From assembly GCF_000340475.1 (NCBI RefSeq), contig NZ_CM001792.1, forward strand, positions 1,324,659 to 1,388,658: a stretch of DNA of 64,000 nucleotides. Reading direction: 5' to 3'. The position numbers and the translations under genes are program-made. This document shows, in pieces, positions 36,341-44,637 of this stretch (the first letter of the stretch is position 1; the number at the start of each line of letters is the position of its first letter). The notes under the pieces are model-generated. The model ran no database searches, was not told the DNA's origin, and worked only from the letters and a program-made list of their open reading frames with translations. Origin of the DNA: Oceanobacillus kimchii X50 (lineage in GTDB: Bacteria; Bacillota; Bacilli; Bacillales; Amphibacillaceae).

Positions 36341-37231
36341 TTGAAAACCAAATATTTATTACATTTTTATCCTTCGAAACTGAAGATATTATTCCTGATA
36401 ATTTTTATATTACCATTACTAGGCGGTTCACCAATATTTGTAGTTGCGGGAATTAAAGAACAATCTTTGTTAGTAAGTGGAATAGGTTTGTTTACTGTTG
36501 TTTTTTCAGGAATATTATTTTATTTTGGTTTGAGAAGATTAATATCCCGTAAGTCATACATTACATTAACAGATGAAGAGTTAATATTAAATGTTACGAC
36601 TGTTACAATACCTATTCAATGGGGAGATATCAGAGGATTTTTATTAAAAGAATCTTTCTCCACTAAGTTTATAGAAGTAACACTCTTTAATGAGGAAAAA
36701 TATCGTGAGTTGCTATCAAATAAAAAAGGGATATTAACAAAGATGAATAAATTACCTATTACTATTAGTTTGGTACATATTAAACGCAAGGATAGAAAAA
36801 TAGTCTTTGATGAATTTGATAGACGAACACCGAATTTGTCATATAAAATTTATGATCAATTGAAGGATGAGCAATTAGAAAAAAGGGAGTACAGACAAAT
36901 CAATCGGAAATATATGCTGAAATCTTATATAATTGGTGTAATTATTTCTATAGGTGCATACATTCTTTTCGGTTTAACAGATGATAGCTACCATGTTTTT
37001 GTTTTTGTGGGTGTTATTTTGTATCCTTTTGCTAAAGTTTTTTATGATATTCTATTAGGATTTAAGTTAAGGTTTAAGGCAGATAAACAAAAAACAGGCT
37101 CTTTATATTTAGATCAATTGGATGTCTTATTTAATATATTTGTGTATATGTTTAGCATTGTAATAGCTCCACTTGGAATCTTGTATTTAATTATTAAAGC
37201 GGTAAGTAATTCTATAAAAAAGAGAATATAA
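36341..37231 (+). CDS. Membrane protein, tandem paralogue 1 (STM3941-like N-terminal part)
   Basis: A 296-residue protein. Two membrane helices lie at about 14-31 and 43-63, then a soluble domain with the pattern ITLTDEELILNVTTVTIPIQWGDI and SFSTKFIEVTLFNEEKY, resembling the STM3941/PH-like family. The C-terminal third has three more helices (NRKYMLKSYIIGVIISIGAY, VILYPFAKVFYDILLGFKL, FNIFVYMFSIVIAPLGILYL). The TTG start has a very strong AAAGGAGGT site. The next gene is a paralogue. They follow the LXG module, so an immunity or stress role is possible, but nothing in the sequence proves it. Confidence 0.65.
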   Translation: MKTKYLLHFYPSKLKILFLIIFILPLLGGSPIFVVAGIKEQSLLVSGIGLFTVVFSGILFYFGLRRLISRKSYITLTDEELILNVTTVTIPIQWGDIRGFLLKESFSTKFIEVTLFNEEKYRELLSNKKGILTKMNKLPITISLVHIKRKDRKIVFDEFDRRTPNLSYKIYDQLKDEQLEKREYRQINRKYMLKSYIIGVIISIGAYILFGLTDDSYHVFVFVGVILYPFAKVFYDILLGFKLRFKADKQKTGSLYLDQLDVLFNIFVYMFSIVIAPLGILYLIIKAVSNSIKKRI

Positions 37232-37359
37232 ATGTTCTTTACAATCCAGATCGCATAATTTCTTAATATTTATCTTAAGTTTTAAAGGTTAGATGATACT
37301 AGTCAGTTACTGCTGCTAGTTGAATAGAGAAAAGAAATTCAAGAGGTGGGATAAAACTA

Positions 37360-38241
37360 ATGTACAATGAAGAGATATATTTTCACATATCCAAAGTGAA
37401 ATTTATTATCTTGTTAATCCCTATGATTCTTTTTATGATACTTGGAGTTTCAGTAAGTATAGTTGCTTTTAAACAGGCTGACTATAAATTTGGGAGTATG
37501 GGTATATTATTTGCGGGTTTCTTTGGGCTTATGTGTTATAGGGTAATGAAAAGAATAATTCTTAATGAATACTCTCTTCTATTAACTAAAGAACAATTAA
37601 TTATAAACAATCTCCATATATTAAATAACAAATTGATCATTATTGATTGGGATGATATTAAGAGTTTTGAATTAAAAGAATATAACTACTCAACATTTTT
37701 AGAGATTGTTTTACATAATGAAGAAAAGTATCATAGATTTATGTCTAATAAAGTATTAAGTAAAAAGAAAGCTCCTATTTTTATTAATTGTCATCACATT
37801 AAGAAAAAAGAAAGAGTGAGATTATTTAATGAGTTGGAGAGACGCATATTCAATTTAGATTTAAATAATACCCTCCACGAGCAGATTGATAAAGATCACA
37901 TTGCAGAAGAAGACAATAAAGAAATCAATGGCAAATATATGTTAAAAGCGTATATAATCAGCTTGGTTATTTCTATTTTCGCATATATTTTTTTAAGCGC
38001 AGAAATTGATTTTTTAATACTATCTTTTCTTTTTTATCCTTTCGCAAAAATTTTTTATGATAATATACTAGGATTCAAATTAAGTTATAAGTGGAAAAAG
38101 CAAGAGATGAACTTTTTATATGGTATACATGTTTTTCATTATTTATTAAACATACTTGTTTATTATTTAAGTGTCTTAATTGCTCCACTGGGGATTCTAT
38201 GCTTAATCATTAAAGTTTTTTATAAAAAGAGGGGAATTTAA
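37360..38241 (+). CDS. Membrane protein, tandem paralogue 2
   Basis: A 293-residue paralogue of the preceding gene. Shared signatures include FHISKVKFIILLIPMILF at the start, IIIDWDDIKSFELKEYNYS, EIVLHNEEKYHRFMSNK, INGKYMLKAYIISL, FYPFAKIFYDNILGFKLSY and a final VLIAPLGILCLIIK. The membrane topology is the same (two N-terminal and about three C-terminal helices). AGAGGTGGG precedes the ATG. A 128-bp spacer separates the copies, so each may have its own promoter. Confidence 0.65.
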   Translation: MYNEEIYFHISKVKFIILLIPMILFMILGVSVSIVAFKQADYKFGSMGILFAGFFGLMCYRVMKRIILNEYSLLLTKEQLIINNLHILNNKLIIIDWDDIKSFELKEYNYSTFLEIVLHNEEKYHRFMSNKVLSKKKAPIFINCHHIKKKERVRLFNELERRIFNLDLNNTLHEQIDKDHIAEEDNKEINGKYMLKAYIISLVISIFAYIFLSAEIDFLILSFLFYPFAKIFYDNILGFKLSYKWKKQEMNFLYGIHVFHYLLNILVYYLSVLIAPLGILCLIIKVFYKKRGI

Positions 38242-38263
38242 TGAATTGATTAGTGTTATAGTT

Positions 38264-38302
38264 AAAGAAAGGAAGGACTATAGAGTATTAGAGCCTTTCT
38301 TT
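38264..38302 (+). terminator. Hairpin after the paralogous membrane proteins
   Basis: A 9-bp stem AAAGAAAGG/CCTTTCTTT (38264-38272 with 38294-38302) with a 21-base loop. The tail is only moderately T-rich, so this is a weak or structural terminator. Confidence 0.4.
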
Positions 38303-38621
38303 GATAATGATATGATTGTAATATCAGTAAAAGAATAATTAGAAATGAGCAATTGTATAATTGAACTATTCGTTTTGTGGGATTAGGTTAAACACTGCAG
38401 ACTAAGTATGAAATAACTCATAATAATATCCAATAATTCTAGATTTTAAACAAAGAGACTATTTAATGGGATCATTGAACAATAATACTCCCCTAAAGAT
38501 AGAACCAGAATATATTATTCCTGTCTATACTAAAGGGGAGTTAAAATAAAACCAGTTACTTATTATCCCGCATGAACGGCGAACGGGCAGTATTACTTCC
38601 ACTTAATGAAGTTCACGCTAA
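38303..38621. other. Intergenic space with long-range hairpin
   Basis: About 320 bp without a gene. It contains ACTCCCCT (38487-38494) and AGGGGAGT (38534-38541), supported inside by GATAG/CTATA-type pairing. It also holds a stop-adjacent motif (38601-38622) that recurs at two other minus-strand gene ends. The hairpin lies downstream of the PepSY lipoprotein on the minus strand and may help end that transcript, though its T-tract is poor. Confidence 0.4.
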
Positions 38622-39215
38622 TTAATCATCTACGTCTACTGTTAGTTGTTCTCCTGTTTTAGCATCAATGACTATAGTTACGTCTTTCTGATTGTCATTT
38701 TCAAATTCTATTTCATAAGTTGCTACTCCATCATCTATTTCTAAATTCCAGCTAGTAGGAACTAGTTCTTGTACTTCTTGGGCTTGGGAAGCTGTAGATA
38801 ATGCATCTTCGTGACCTACATAGTCGTCAAAAACGAGTTCTTGATAATTATCATCTTTTTCTCTATTTTCTTCTTCTTGGTCGATCATGTTCTTCTCTAA
38901 ATCGATTTCAGTCTTATATTCTTTTGCGTCATCAAATCCCTCTATTTCATAGGTATATTCAAAATTATGTTCATCTAATTCAATAGAAGAGATTGCAGCT
39001 CCTGTATACGTATCCGTGAAAATCTGCATAGCTTCTTTAGGAGTTAGTTGTACATCCTCTACTGATTGAGGAGATGTTGAACCTTCTTGTTGATTATTGG
39101 TATTTTCTGTCGGTGCGTCAGAATTTGTATCTGTGTCATTATTATTATTCGTACCACATGCTATTAAACCAATTGTCATAACAATGATTAAAAATGATAA
39201 TTTATATTGTCTCAT
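38622..39215 (-). CDS. PepSY-domain lipoprotein
   Basis: A 197-residue lipoprotein. The type II signal peptide ends in IGLIACG, and a low-complexity Asn/Thr/Asp linker follows. Two PepSY-like repeats come next: LTPKEAMQIFTDTYTGAAIS with EYTYEIEGFDDAKEYKTEID, and HEDALSTASQAQEV with VATYEIEFENDNQKD and VTIVIDAKTGEQL. PepSY domains often inhibit or regulate peptidases at the cell surface (as in YpeB). An AAAGGAGTG site precedes the ATG. Single gene. Confidence 0.8.
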   Translation of the reverse strand: MRQYKLSFLIIVMTIGLIACGTNNNNDTDTNSDAPTENTNNQQEGSTSPQSVEDVQLTPKEAMQIFTDTYTGAAISSIELDEHNFEYTYEIEGFDDAKEYKTEIDLEKNMIDQEEENREKDDNYQELVFDDYVGHEDALSTASQAQEVQELVPTSWNLEIDDGVATYEIEFENDNQKDVTIVIDAKTGEQLTVDVDD

Positions 39216-39497
39216 CTCTGAACACTCCTTTCATTCTAAGTATAGTACATAATTGATATTAGTTTGTAGTATTATTTGGAAATTATTCATGTAATAACTC
39301 ATGGAAAGTATGAGTGTGGTCCGACGGAATTTACTCAAAATAGTGTTATGTCTGTTAGAATTGATGATCGTTAAAACATCGTAGTATAATAAATGATATC
39401 TCTTTGTAACGGTTCAGTAACTTGGTTATTAAGTTGATATTAAATTTTATGTAGGAAAACTTAATTAAATAGTAGATGTATGGATGGAGGTTCAAAT

Positions 39498-39773
39498 ATG
39501 AGTGAACATAAAAAGGTAGAATTGCAAAAAGGTTTTTATATCTATGGCATTATTTTATTTCTATATTGGGGATTAATGTTTTTCTTAGACAAAGATTATT
39601 TTTCAAGTAAATACATGATAGAAGGTATGTCTTTTATAGGAGTAGCAGTAATCATTTATTTTCTATTGGTTTATTTATTTCATAAAAGTGACGTTGGAAG
39701 AAAAATTGTTATGTGGGTTTTAGGTGCAGTTTTCATCGTTGCTGTTACTGGATTTTTTGTTACATTTGGCTAA
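39498..39773 (+). CDS. Small membrane protein, unknown
   Basis: A 91-residue protein with three predicted membrane helices (about 11-28, 39-60 and 68-88). ATG at 39498 is chosen because GGAGG lies 7-12 nt upstream; an in-frame ATG at 39480 precedes that site. It ends at the strong bidirectional hairpin at 39805. No family recognised. Confidence 0.7.
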   Translation: MSEHKKVELQKGFYIYGIILFLYWGLMFFLDKDYFSSKYMIEGMSFIGVAVIIYFLLVYLFHKSDVGRKIVMWVLGAVFIVAVTGFFVTFG

Positions 39774-39804
39774 TTAATGTTTTGTAAATTTATAACCCAA
39801 TTAC

Positions 39805-39846
39805 ATGAACAAAAGGAAGTCAATTAAATGACTTCCTTTTGTTCAT
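39805..39846. terminator. Strong bidirectional terminator
   Basis: An 18-bp stem (39805-39822 with 39829-39846, loop ATTAAA) whose core is AAAAGGAAGTCA/TGACTTCCTTTT. It serves the convergent genes on both sides. The stop codon of the minus-strand gene (39820-39822) lies in the stem next to the loop, so the last codons of that gene form one arm. Confidence 0.85.
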
Positions 39847-40026
39847 TGTTTTATTAACGAATAAGCTGGTGATTACGCATAAAAATGTAACAACACATAA
39901 TGTAGTAAACACCCAACCGGAACTCGTATCTTGTCTTCCAAAATATTGATAAGCATTTAAACCGTTTGCTATAGAAGATAGGAAAAGGGCAATAATAATT
40001 AATGGGTGAATGCGTTTTTGTTTCAT
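39820..40026 (-). CDS. Small two-helix membrane protein
   Basis: A 68-residue protein with two hydrophobic helices (HPLIIIALFLSSIANGLNAY and GWVFTTLCVVTFLCVITSLF) and a basic C-terminal tail. ATG at 40026 lies 17 bp after the stop of the amidohydrolase and follows AAAGGAG, so it is the second gene of that operon. Its coding end runs into the terminator stem. A competing frame (39854..40072) lacks a ribosome site. Function unknown. Confidence 0.6.
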   Translation of the reverse strand: MKQKRIHPLIIIALFLSSIANGLNAYQYFGRQDTSSGWVFTTLCVVTFLCVITSLFVNKTMNKRKSFN

Positions 40027-40043
40027 TCGTAATTGCAACTCCT

Positions 40044-41639
40044 TTATCGGCTGTATTTGATTTCTCCTCCAATAATTGTCATTTCAATTGAGGTTTGGAA
40101 TAGTTCATCCGGATTATTCATCTGAAAAGGATTATTTGAATATACGGTCATATCGGCTAGCTTTCCAGGTTCAATCGTTCCTTTTTTATGTTCTTCATTT
40201 GTCGTGTAAGCTGCTTGTTCTGTAAATAAGCGAAAGGCATCATACATGGAAAGTTTTTGTTCTTTGTACCAACCTTCATGGTCTTCACCGGGAGCTCTTC
40301 GTGTTACAGCAGCATGTATGCCAAGTAATGGGTTCATCGGTTCCACTGGAGCATCGGAGCCACCACCACAAATTACTCCGTTGTCTAGTAAAGTCTTCCA
40401 CGCATATGCCCTTGGCATACGTTCTTCACCTAATCGATCTTTTACCCAAGGATAATCACTTGCTAGAAATCGCGGTTGAATATCTGCAATTCGATGATTA
40501 CTTGCTAACCGTTTTACCAAATTATCATTTATCACTTGCACGTGTATCAGTCTGTCACGAAAATTAGAAGGAGGAAATTGATCTAAGATATCTAAAACAT
40601 TTATTAATGCTTGATCGCCAATGGTATGTACGGCAACCGGCATTCCACGATTTCGTACTTTTTTAACAATGTCATAGAGTGTTTCTTGTGAGAACATTGC
40701 CTCACCATATTGGCTAGGGCTGTCGTGATAGGGTTCACGTAAAAGAGCAGTTCTCCGTCCAAATGCACCATCTGCGAAGATTTTAATTGCCCCGATTTGT
40801 AACGTATCATTACCATACCCTGTGTACATATTCATCGCGTCTAAGTCTTCTAAAAATTCATGGTTAATTAATAGATTTGTTCGTAAGCCAAGTTGTTCTT
40901 TGTTTAATAGTTCATCGAATAATTCATAGGTTTGTTTAAGTCCACCTAAGTATAAAGGATCATTAGAATGAACATTTGTTATACCATGCTGTATCGTAGC
41001 TTCTATCGTTTTTCGTAATGCGTCCTTCCATGTTTCGTACGATTTTTCTGGAATGTGTACTTGGAATAAGGTAGAAGCTGATTCTAATATTAATCCTGTT
41101 GGTTTACCGGAAGTAGAATCAACAATGATTTTGCCACCCTCAGGGATAGAAATATCTTCAGAATAATTAATTGCTTCTAAAGATTTGGAATTAATGACTG
41201 CTGCGTGTTCGCATATTCTAGTTATATACAACGGGTTAAGCGGTGCGACCTGATCTAGTTCATCTAGTGTAGGAATAACACCGTCACTAAATAGATTTTC
41301 ATCCCAACCACTCCCAACAAGCCATTCCCCTGGCTTTAATGTATGGGAATGTCGACGTATAAACTCGAGCATATCTTGTTTTGAAGTTACTCCAGTTACA
41401 TCTAAATCTACAAATTTGCTTGCAACCATAGAAAGATGTAGGTGACTATCTGTTAATCCAGGAGTTACCGTCAATCCTTGTAAATCAATGATTTCCGCAC
41501 TTTTTGTTTTCCAATTTAATAAGATATCCTTTGTTGTACCGATGTCTTTAAATCGATTATTCTCGATTGCTACTGCTTCGACAATGGGATGATTTGATTG
41601 AAATGTATGTATCACACCATTAATATACAGTTTTATCAT
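40044..41639 (-). CDS. YtcJ-like metal-dependent amidohydrolase
   Basis: A 531-residue enzyme of the amidohydrolase 3 family (YtcJ/AtzF-like TIM barrel), hydrolysing an unidentified amide or related bond. N-terminal beta-sandwich strands (KLYINGVIHTF, VTPGLTDSHLHL with the metal-binding HxH), VHTIGDQALINVLD, and the late aspartate region CGGGSDAPVEPMNPLLGI are typical. The C terminus has KKGTIEPGKLADMTVY. ATG at 41639 is chosen since CAGGAG lies 7 nt upstream. No signal peptide is present, so it is cytoplasmic. Confidence 0.88.
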   Translation of the reverse strand: MIKLYINGVIHTFQSNHPIVEAVAIENNRFKDIGTTKDILLNWKTKSAEIIDLQGLTVTPGLTDSHLHLSMVASKFVDLDVTGVTSKQDMLEFIRRHSHTLKPGEWLVGSGWDENLFSDGVIPTLDELDQVAPLNPLYITRICEHAAVINSKSLEAINYSEDISIPEGGKIIVDSTSGKPTGLILESASTLFQVHIPEKSYETWKDALRKTIEATIQHGITNVHSNDPLYLGGLKQTYELFDELLNKEQLGLRTNLLINHEFLEDLDAMNMYTGYGNDTLQIGAIKIFADGAFGRRTALLREPYHDSPSQYGEAMFSQETLYDIVKKVRNRGMPVAVHTIGDQALINVLDILDQFPPSNFRDRLIHVQVINDNLVKRLASNHRIADIQPRFLASDYPWVKDRLGEERMPRAYAWKTLLDNGVICGGGSDAPVEPMNPLLGIHAAVTRRAPGEDHEGWYKEQKLSMYDAFRLFTEQAAYTTNEEHKKGTIEPGKLADMTVYSNNPFQMNNPDELFQTSIEMTIIGGEIKYSR

Positions 41640-41937
41640 GGCCATGCTCCTGACTTGTGAAAGTAAAATAATTAATATACACAAAAAAACAACGATAGCC
41701 ATCTATCCTTGTCCCTATAAATTCAGCACTTCCTTTATGCAAATGAGGAAAGTAACTTTATATTATCAAATTCAAAATAAAATAACAACTAAGATAACTG
41801 TGATTAATCAGATGAAATAATTATACCAAATTATTCCAGTAATATTATAGATTGTTTACAATTTTTATTCATATATTTACATGAATATACATGTCTATTA
41901 TCCTTATTTGTGGAATGAATTGGAGGAGTCGTTGGAT

Positions 41938-43119
41938 ATGCTGAAGAAAATTTACCTCATGATTATAATAGCATCGCTTAATTTTTGTATTTGGACAACT
42001 ACTGCGTTAGCAGATGAAGACCTTTCATTAGATAGTGAATCAGCTATATTAATGGAAGCAGAATCTGGACAAATTCTTGCAGAGAAAAACGCAAATCAGC
42101 AAATGTATCCAGCAAGTGTAACGAAAATCGCAACAGCAATTTATGTAATAGAAAATGGGAATTTATCTGATGCAGTAGAAATAAGTGAAGAAGCTACTGA
42201 AGCAGATGGTACTACTGTTTTTTTGGCTGAGGGAGAAAGAGTCTCTCTCGGTAAGCTTGTTAAAGGCTTATTAATTAATTCAGGAAATGATGCTGGTGTA
42301 GCAATCGCGGAACATATGAGTGGTAGTGTTAGTAAGTTCTCAGAAGAAATGACGAAGTTTTTCGAGGAAAAAGCAGGAATAAAAAATACGAATTTTGATA
42401 ATCCGCATGGTTTGTATAATGAAAATCATTATACAACGGCAGAGGACCTTGCAAAAATAACGAAATATGCTTTGCAAAATGATAAATTTGTAAAGTTATT
42501 TGGAATGAAGTCCGTGGATTGGGAAAGTAAAACATGGGAAACAACGATATTAAATCATCATCGTATGGTAAAAGGTGAAATACCTTATGATGGGGTGACC
42601 GGAGGGAAAAATGGATTTGTGTCTCAATCTGGTTATACCCTTGTTACAACTGCCGAGCAAGATGGGATGCACTTAATTGCAGTCACGTTGAAGACGCCTC
42701 TTGCTGAACAAACCTATGCCGATACGGTAAAGTTATTAGATTATGGTTTTGAACATTACGAGCCTTCTACGATTGATGAAGGCACTTCTTTTATGGCGAA
42801 TGGCAAGGAATTTAAAAATAGTGAAGATTTAACCTATGTTCATGAAGAAGGATCAAAGGTAGAGGAAGAAATTAATGAAAATGGGAAACTTGTTATAGAG
42901 GACAACGGAGAGTTATTGAAAGAATTTCAGTTGGACAATGTCGAGAAAAAACAACCAACAATGATGAAGAATAATCAAATTGAAAATGTAGATCAAGAAG
43001 ACAATACAAGTTCTCTATACCTCTATATTGGAATTGGAGTCGTTGGAGCGATAATAATACTCGTTTTATTTTTACTATGGAGAAGAAGGAAGAAACGAAA
43101 GAATAATATATTTATATAA
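41938..43119 (+). CDS. D-alanyl-D-alanine carboxypeptidase (S11, DacF-like)
   Basis: A 393-residue penicillin-binding protein that trims the terminal D-Ala from wall stem peptides. It has an N-terminal signal peptide, the SxxK box ASVTKIA, the SGN motif (NSGNDAG) and the third box GGKNGF. The third box normally reads KTG, so threonine is replaced by asparagine. Unlike classical DacA/DacF with an amphipathic C-terminal anchor, this one ends in a transmembrane helix (LYLYIGIGVVGAIIILVLFL) followed by RRRKKRKN. ATG at 41938 follows GGAGGAGT; an upstream frame to 41881 is not supported. It closes with a strong terminator. Confidence 0.88.
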   Translation: MLKKIYLMIIIASLNFCIWTTTALADEDLSLDSESAILMEAESGQILAEKNANQQMYPASVTKIATAIYVIENGNLSDAVEISEEATEADGTTVFLAEGERVSLGKLVKGLLINSGNDAGVAIAEHMSGSVSKFSEEMTKFFEEKAGIKNTNFDNPHGLYNENHYTTAEDLAKITKYALQNDKFVKLFGMKSVDWESKTWETTILNHHRMVKGEIPYDGVTGGKNGFVSQSGYTLVTTAEQDGMHLIAVTLKTPLAEQTYADTVKLLDYGFEHYEPSTIDEGTSFMANGKEFKNSEDLTYVHEEGSKVEEEINENGKLVIEDNGELLKEFQLDNVEKKQPTMMKNNQIENVDQEDNTSSLYLYIGIGVVGAIIILVLFLLWRRRKKRKNNIFI

Positions 43120-43126
43120 TATAATG

Positions 43127-43168
43127 AAAACCTTAAGGTGTTCGGATGATCAGCCCTTAAGGTTTTTT
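43127..43168 (+). terminator. Terminator of the carboxypeptidase gene
   Basis: A 12-bp perfect stem AAAACCTTAAGG/CCTTAAGGTTTT (43127-43138 with 43155-43166) followed by TT. Confidence 0.9.
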
Positions 43169-43285
43169 AGTTAGTATCTACCAGGCTTAGCAAAAGAGGT
43201 TAAGTGTGGAATAAACTAACCGTAAGTGTCCGATTCTTTTCAGGAAACACAAGTTGAGGGAAGAACGAAATGTACTTTATTCTGA

Positions 43286-43334
43286 TTGACATTGAAAGAA
43301 TATTTATTATATACTGTATTCAACAAAGTTGAAT
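43286..43334 (+). promoter_or_regulatory. Promoter with overlapping inverted repeat
   Basis: TTGACA (43286-43291) and TATACT (43310-43315) at 18-bp spacing. Immediately after is a perfect dyad ATTCAAC-AAA-GTTGAAT (43318-43334), well placed to act as an operator at the transcription start. The next plus-strand gene is the HMG-CoA lyase at 43570. Confidence 0.5.
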
Positions 43335-43375
43335 GAAAAGAAACTTGATTGAAATCTGTGATTTTCTAAAACGAG

Positions 43376-43499
43376 TCAATTTCATAATTGTTAAATTTCA
43401 TTTGAAAGACGACGACTCCTGCCGAAAGCGTCCGTCTTTAATGAAAATCCATGCAGCAAACATCCAGATTTCACATAAAATATCTAATTATGAAATTGA
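43376..43499. repeat. Inverted-repeat-bounded element upstream of the HMG-CoA lyase gene
   Basis: Fourteen-base perfect inverted repeats TCAATTTCATAATT (43376-43389) and AATTATGAAATTGA (43486-43499) enclose about 96 bp. Inside is a GC-richer segment with AAAGACG facing CGTCTTT. A second pair, TGAAATCTG (43350-43358) and CAGATTTCA (43465-43473), crosses the first. Non-coding. Confidence 0.45.
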
Positions 43500-43532
43500 T
43501 TAGAACAATAAAGATATTTACGTATATCCTAC

Positions 43533-43546
43533 TGTAAGCGCATTCA
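43533..43546 (+). promoter_or_regulatory. Candidate CcpA catabolite-response element
   Basis: TGTAAGCGCATTCA matches the Bacillus cre consensus TGWAANCGNTNWCA at all but one position. It lies 24 bp before the HMG-CoA lyase start, a position expected to hinder transcription or elongation when sugars are abundant. Confidence 0.4.
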
Positions 43547-43569
43547 ATTATAGGAATGGGGGAGAACCA

Positions 43570-44472
43570 ATGCGTTCATTACCATCTTATGTCCAATTAA
43601 AAGAAGTAGGCCCGAGAGACGGACTTCAAAATGAAAAGACGTGGATAACTACAGAAGATAAAGTAAATTGGATTAATATGTTATCTACTTCAGGGATAAA
43701 GGAAATCGAATATTCATCGTTTGTTAATCCCAAAATGATTCCAGCTTTATCAGATGCAAGGGAAGTAGGTAAGCGGATCATTAGAAACCCGGATGTTACG
43801 TATTCTGCTTTAGTTCCAAATCTTAAAGGGTTAGAATATGCGCTAGAAGCGGGAATTGATGGAGCGTCCGTATTTATGTCTGCTAGTGAGACACATAATC
43901 AAAAAAATATTAATAAAACGATTCAAGATACGTATCCAGTCTTAGATAAAGTAATTGTTGAAGCAAAACAAGCTGGGAAGCATGTAACAGGATATATTTC
44001 TACTGTATTTGATTGTCCTTATGAAGGGAAAATAGCCCCTGAGGAAGTGCTGATGGTATGTGAGAAATTAATCGACAGTGGAGTAGATGATTTATCGTTA
44101 GGCGATACCATAGGCACAGCAGTTCCGACGCAAGTCGAGCAATTACTCGAACTCTTGTTACAACATTATCCAAAAGAGAAATTGATCCTGCATTTTCATG
44201 ATACGAGAGGAATGGCAATCGCTAATATTATGACTGCCATGCATTACGGAATTTATCGTTTTGATAGTACCATAGGTGGTTTAGGGGGCTGTCCATATGC
44301 TCCAGGAGCTGCAGGAAATGTAGCTACAAATGATGTTTTATATTTATTAGAAGGGCTTGGCATCAATACCGGTATTGACGAAAAGAAATTACAGGAATCT
44401 GGTGTATTTATTCAAAACAAATTAGACAAAACGTTGCCTAGTCGATCATTAGCTTATTTAAAAAACGCATAA
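43570..44472 (+). CDS. mvaB: Hydroxymethylglutaryl-CoA lyase
   Basis: A 300-residue TIM-barrel enzyme splitting HMG-CoA into acetoacetate and acetyl-CoA, the last step of leucine breakdown. The family start LKEVGPRDGLQNE, the HFHDTRGMAIANI metal site and the glycine-rich loop GGLGGCPYAPGAAGNVATND with its catalytic cysteine are all present. Length matches B. subtilis YngG. It stands alone, without the acyl-CoA dehydrogenase and carboxylase genes that often accompany it. GGGGGAG precedes the ATG. Confidence 0.93.
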   Translation: MRSLPSYVQLKEVGPRDGLQNEKTWITTEDKVNWINMLSTSGIKEIEYSSFVNPKMIPALSDAREVGKRIIRNPDVTYSALVPNLKGLEYALEAGIDGASVFMSASETHNQKNINKTIQDTYPVLDKVIVEAKQAGKHVTGYISTVFDCPYEGKIAPEEVLMVCEKLIDSGVDDLSLGDTIGTAVPTQVEQLLELLLQHYPKEKLILHFHDTRGMAIANIMTAMHYGIYRFDSTIGGLGGCPYAPGAAGNVATNDVLYLLEGLGINTGIDEKKLQESGVFIQNKLDKTLPSRSLAYLKNA

Positions 44473-44476
44473 TTAA

Positions 44477-44532
44477 CCCCAAACTATAGTACCAAATGTA
44501 TCTACATTTTGCATTATAGTTTGGGGTTTTAT
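44477..44532 (+). terminator. Terminator of mvaB
   Basis: A 12-bp perfect stem CCCCAAACTATA/TATAGTTTGGGG (44477-44488 with 44515-44526), then TTTTAT. Confidence 0.85.
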
Positions 44533-44637
44533 TTATGGTTAAAATTTGGGCTTTAGAGAAAAGCCTCATTTTATCTATCAATATGGATTGACTCGTAAAC
44601 AATGCTAGATTATGATTAGATTGATTTTAATTAAATT

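Noticed and set aside
38247..38339. Possible 30-codon frame from a TTG after the second paralogous membrane protein
   Set aside because: The distance to the GAGGGG site is poor, the frame contains the 38264-38302 hairpin and no family is recognisable.
39854..40072. 72-codon minus-strand frame overlapping the small membrane protein
   Set aside because: The frame at 39820..40026 has the ribosome site and two proper membrane helices; this one has neither.
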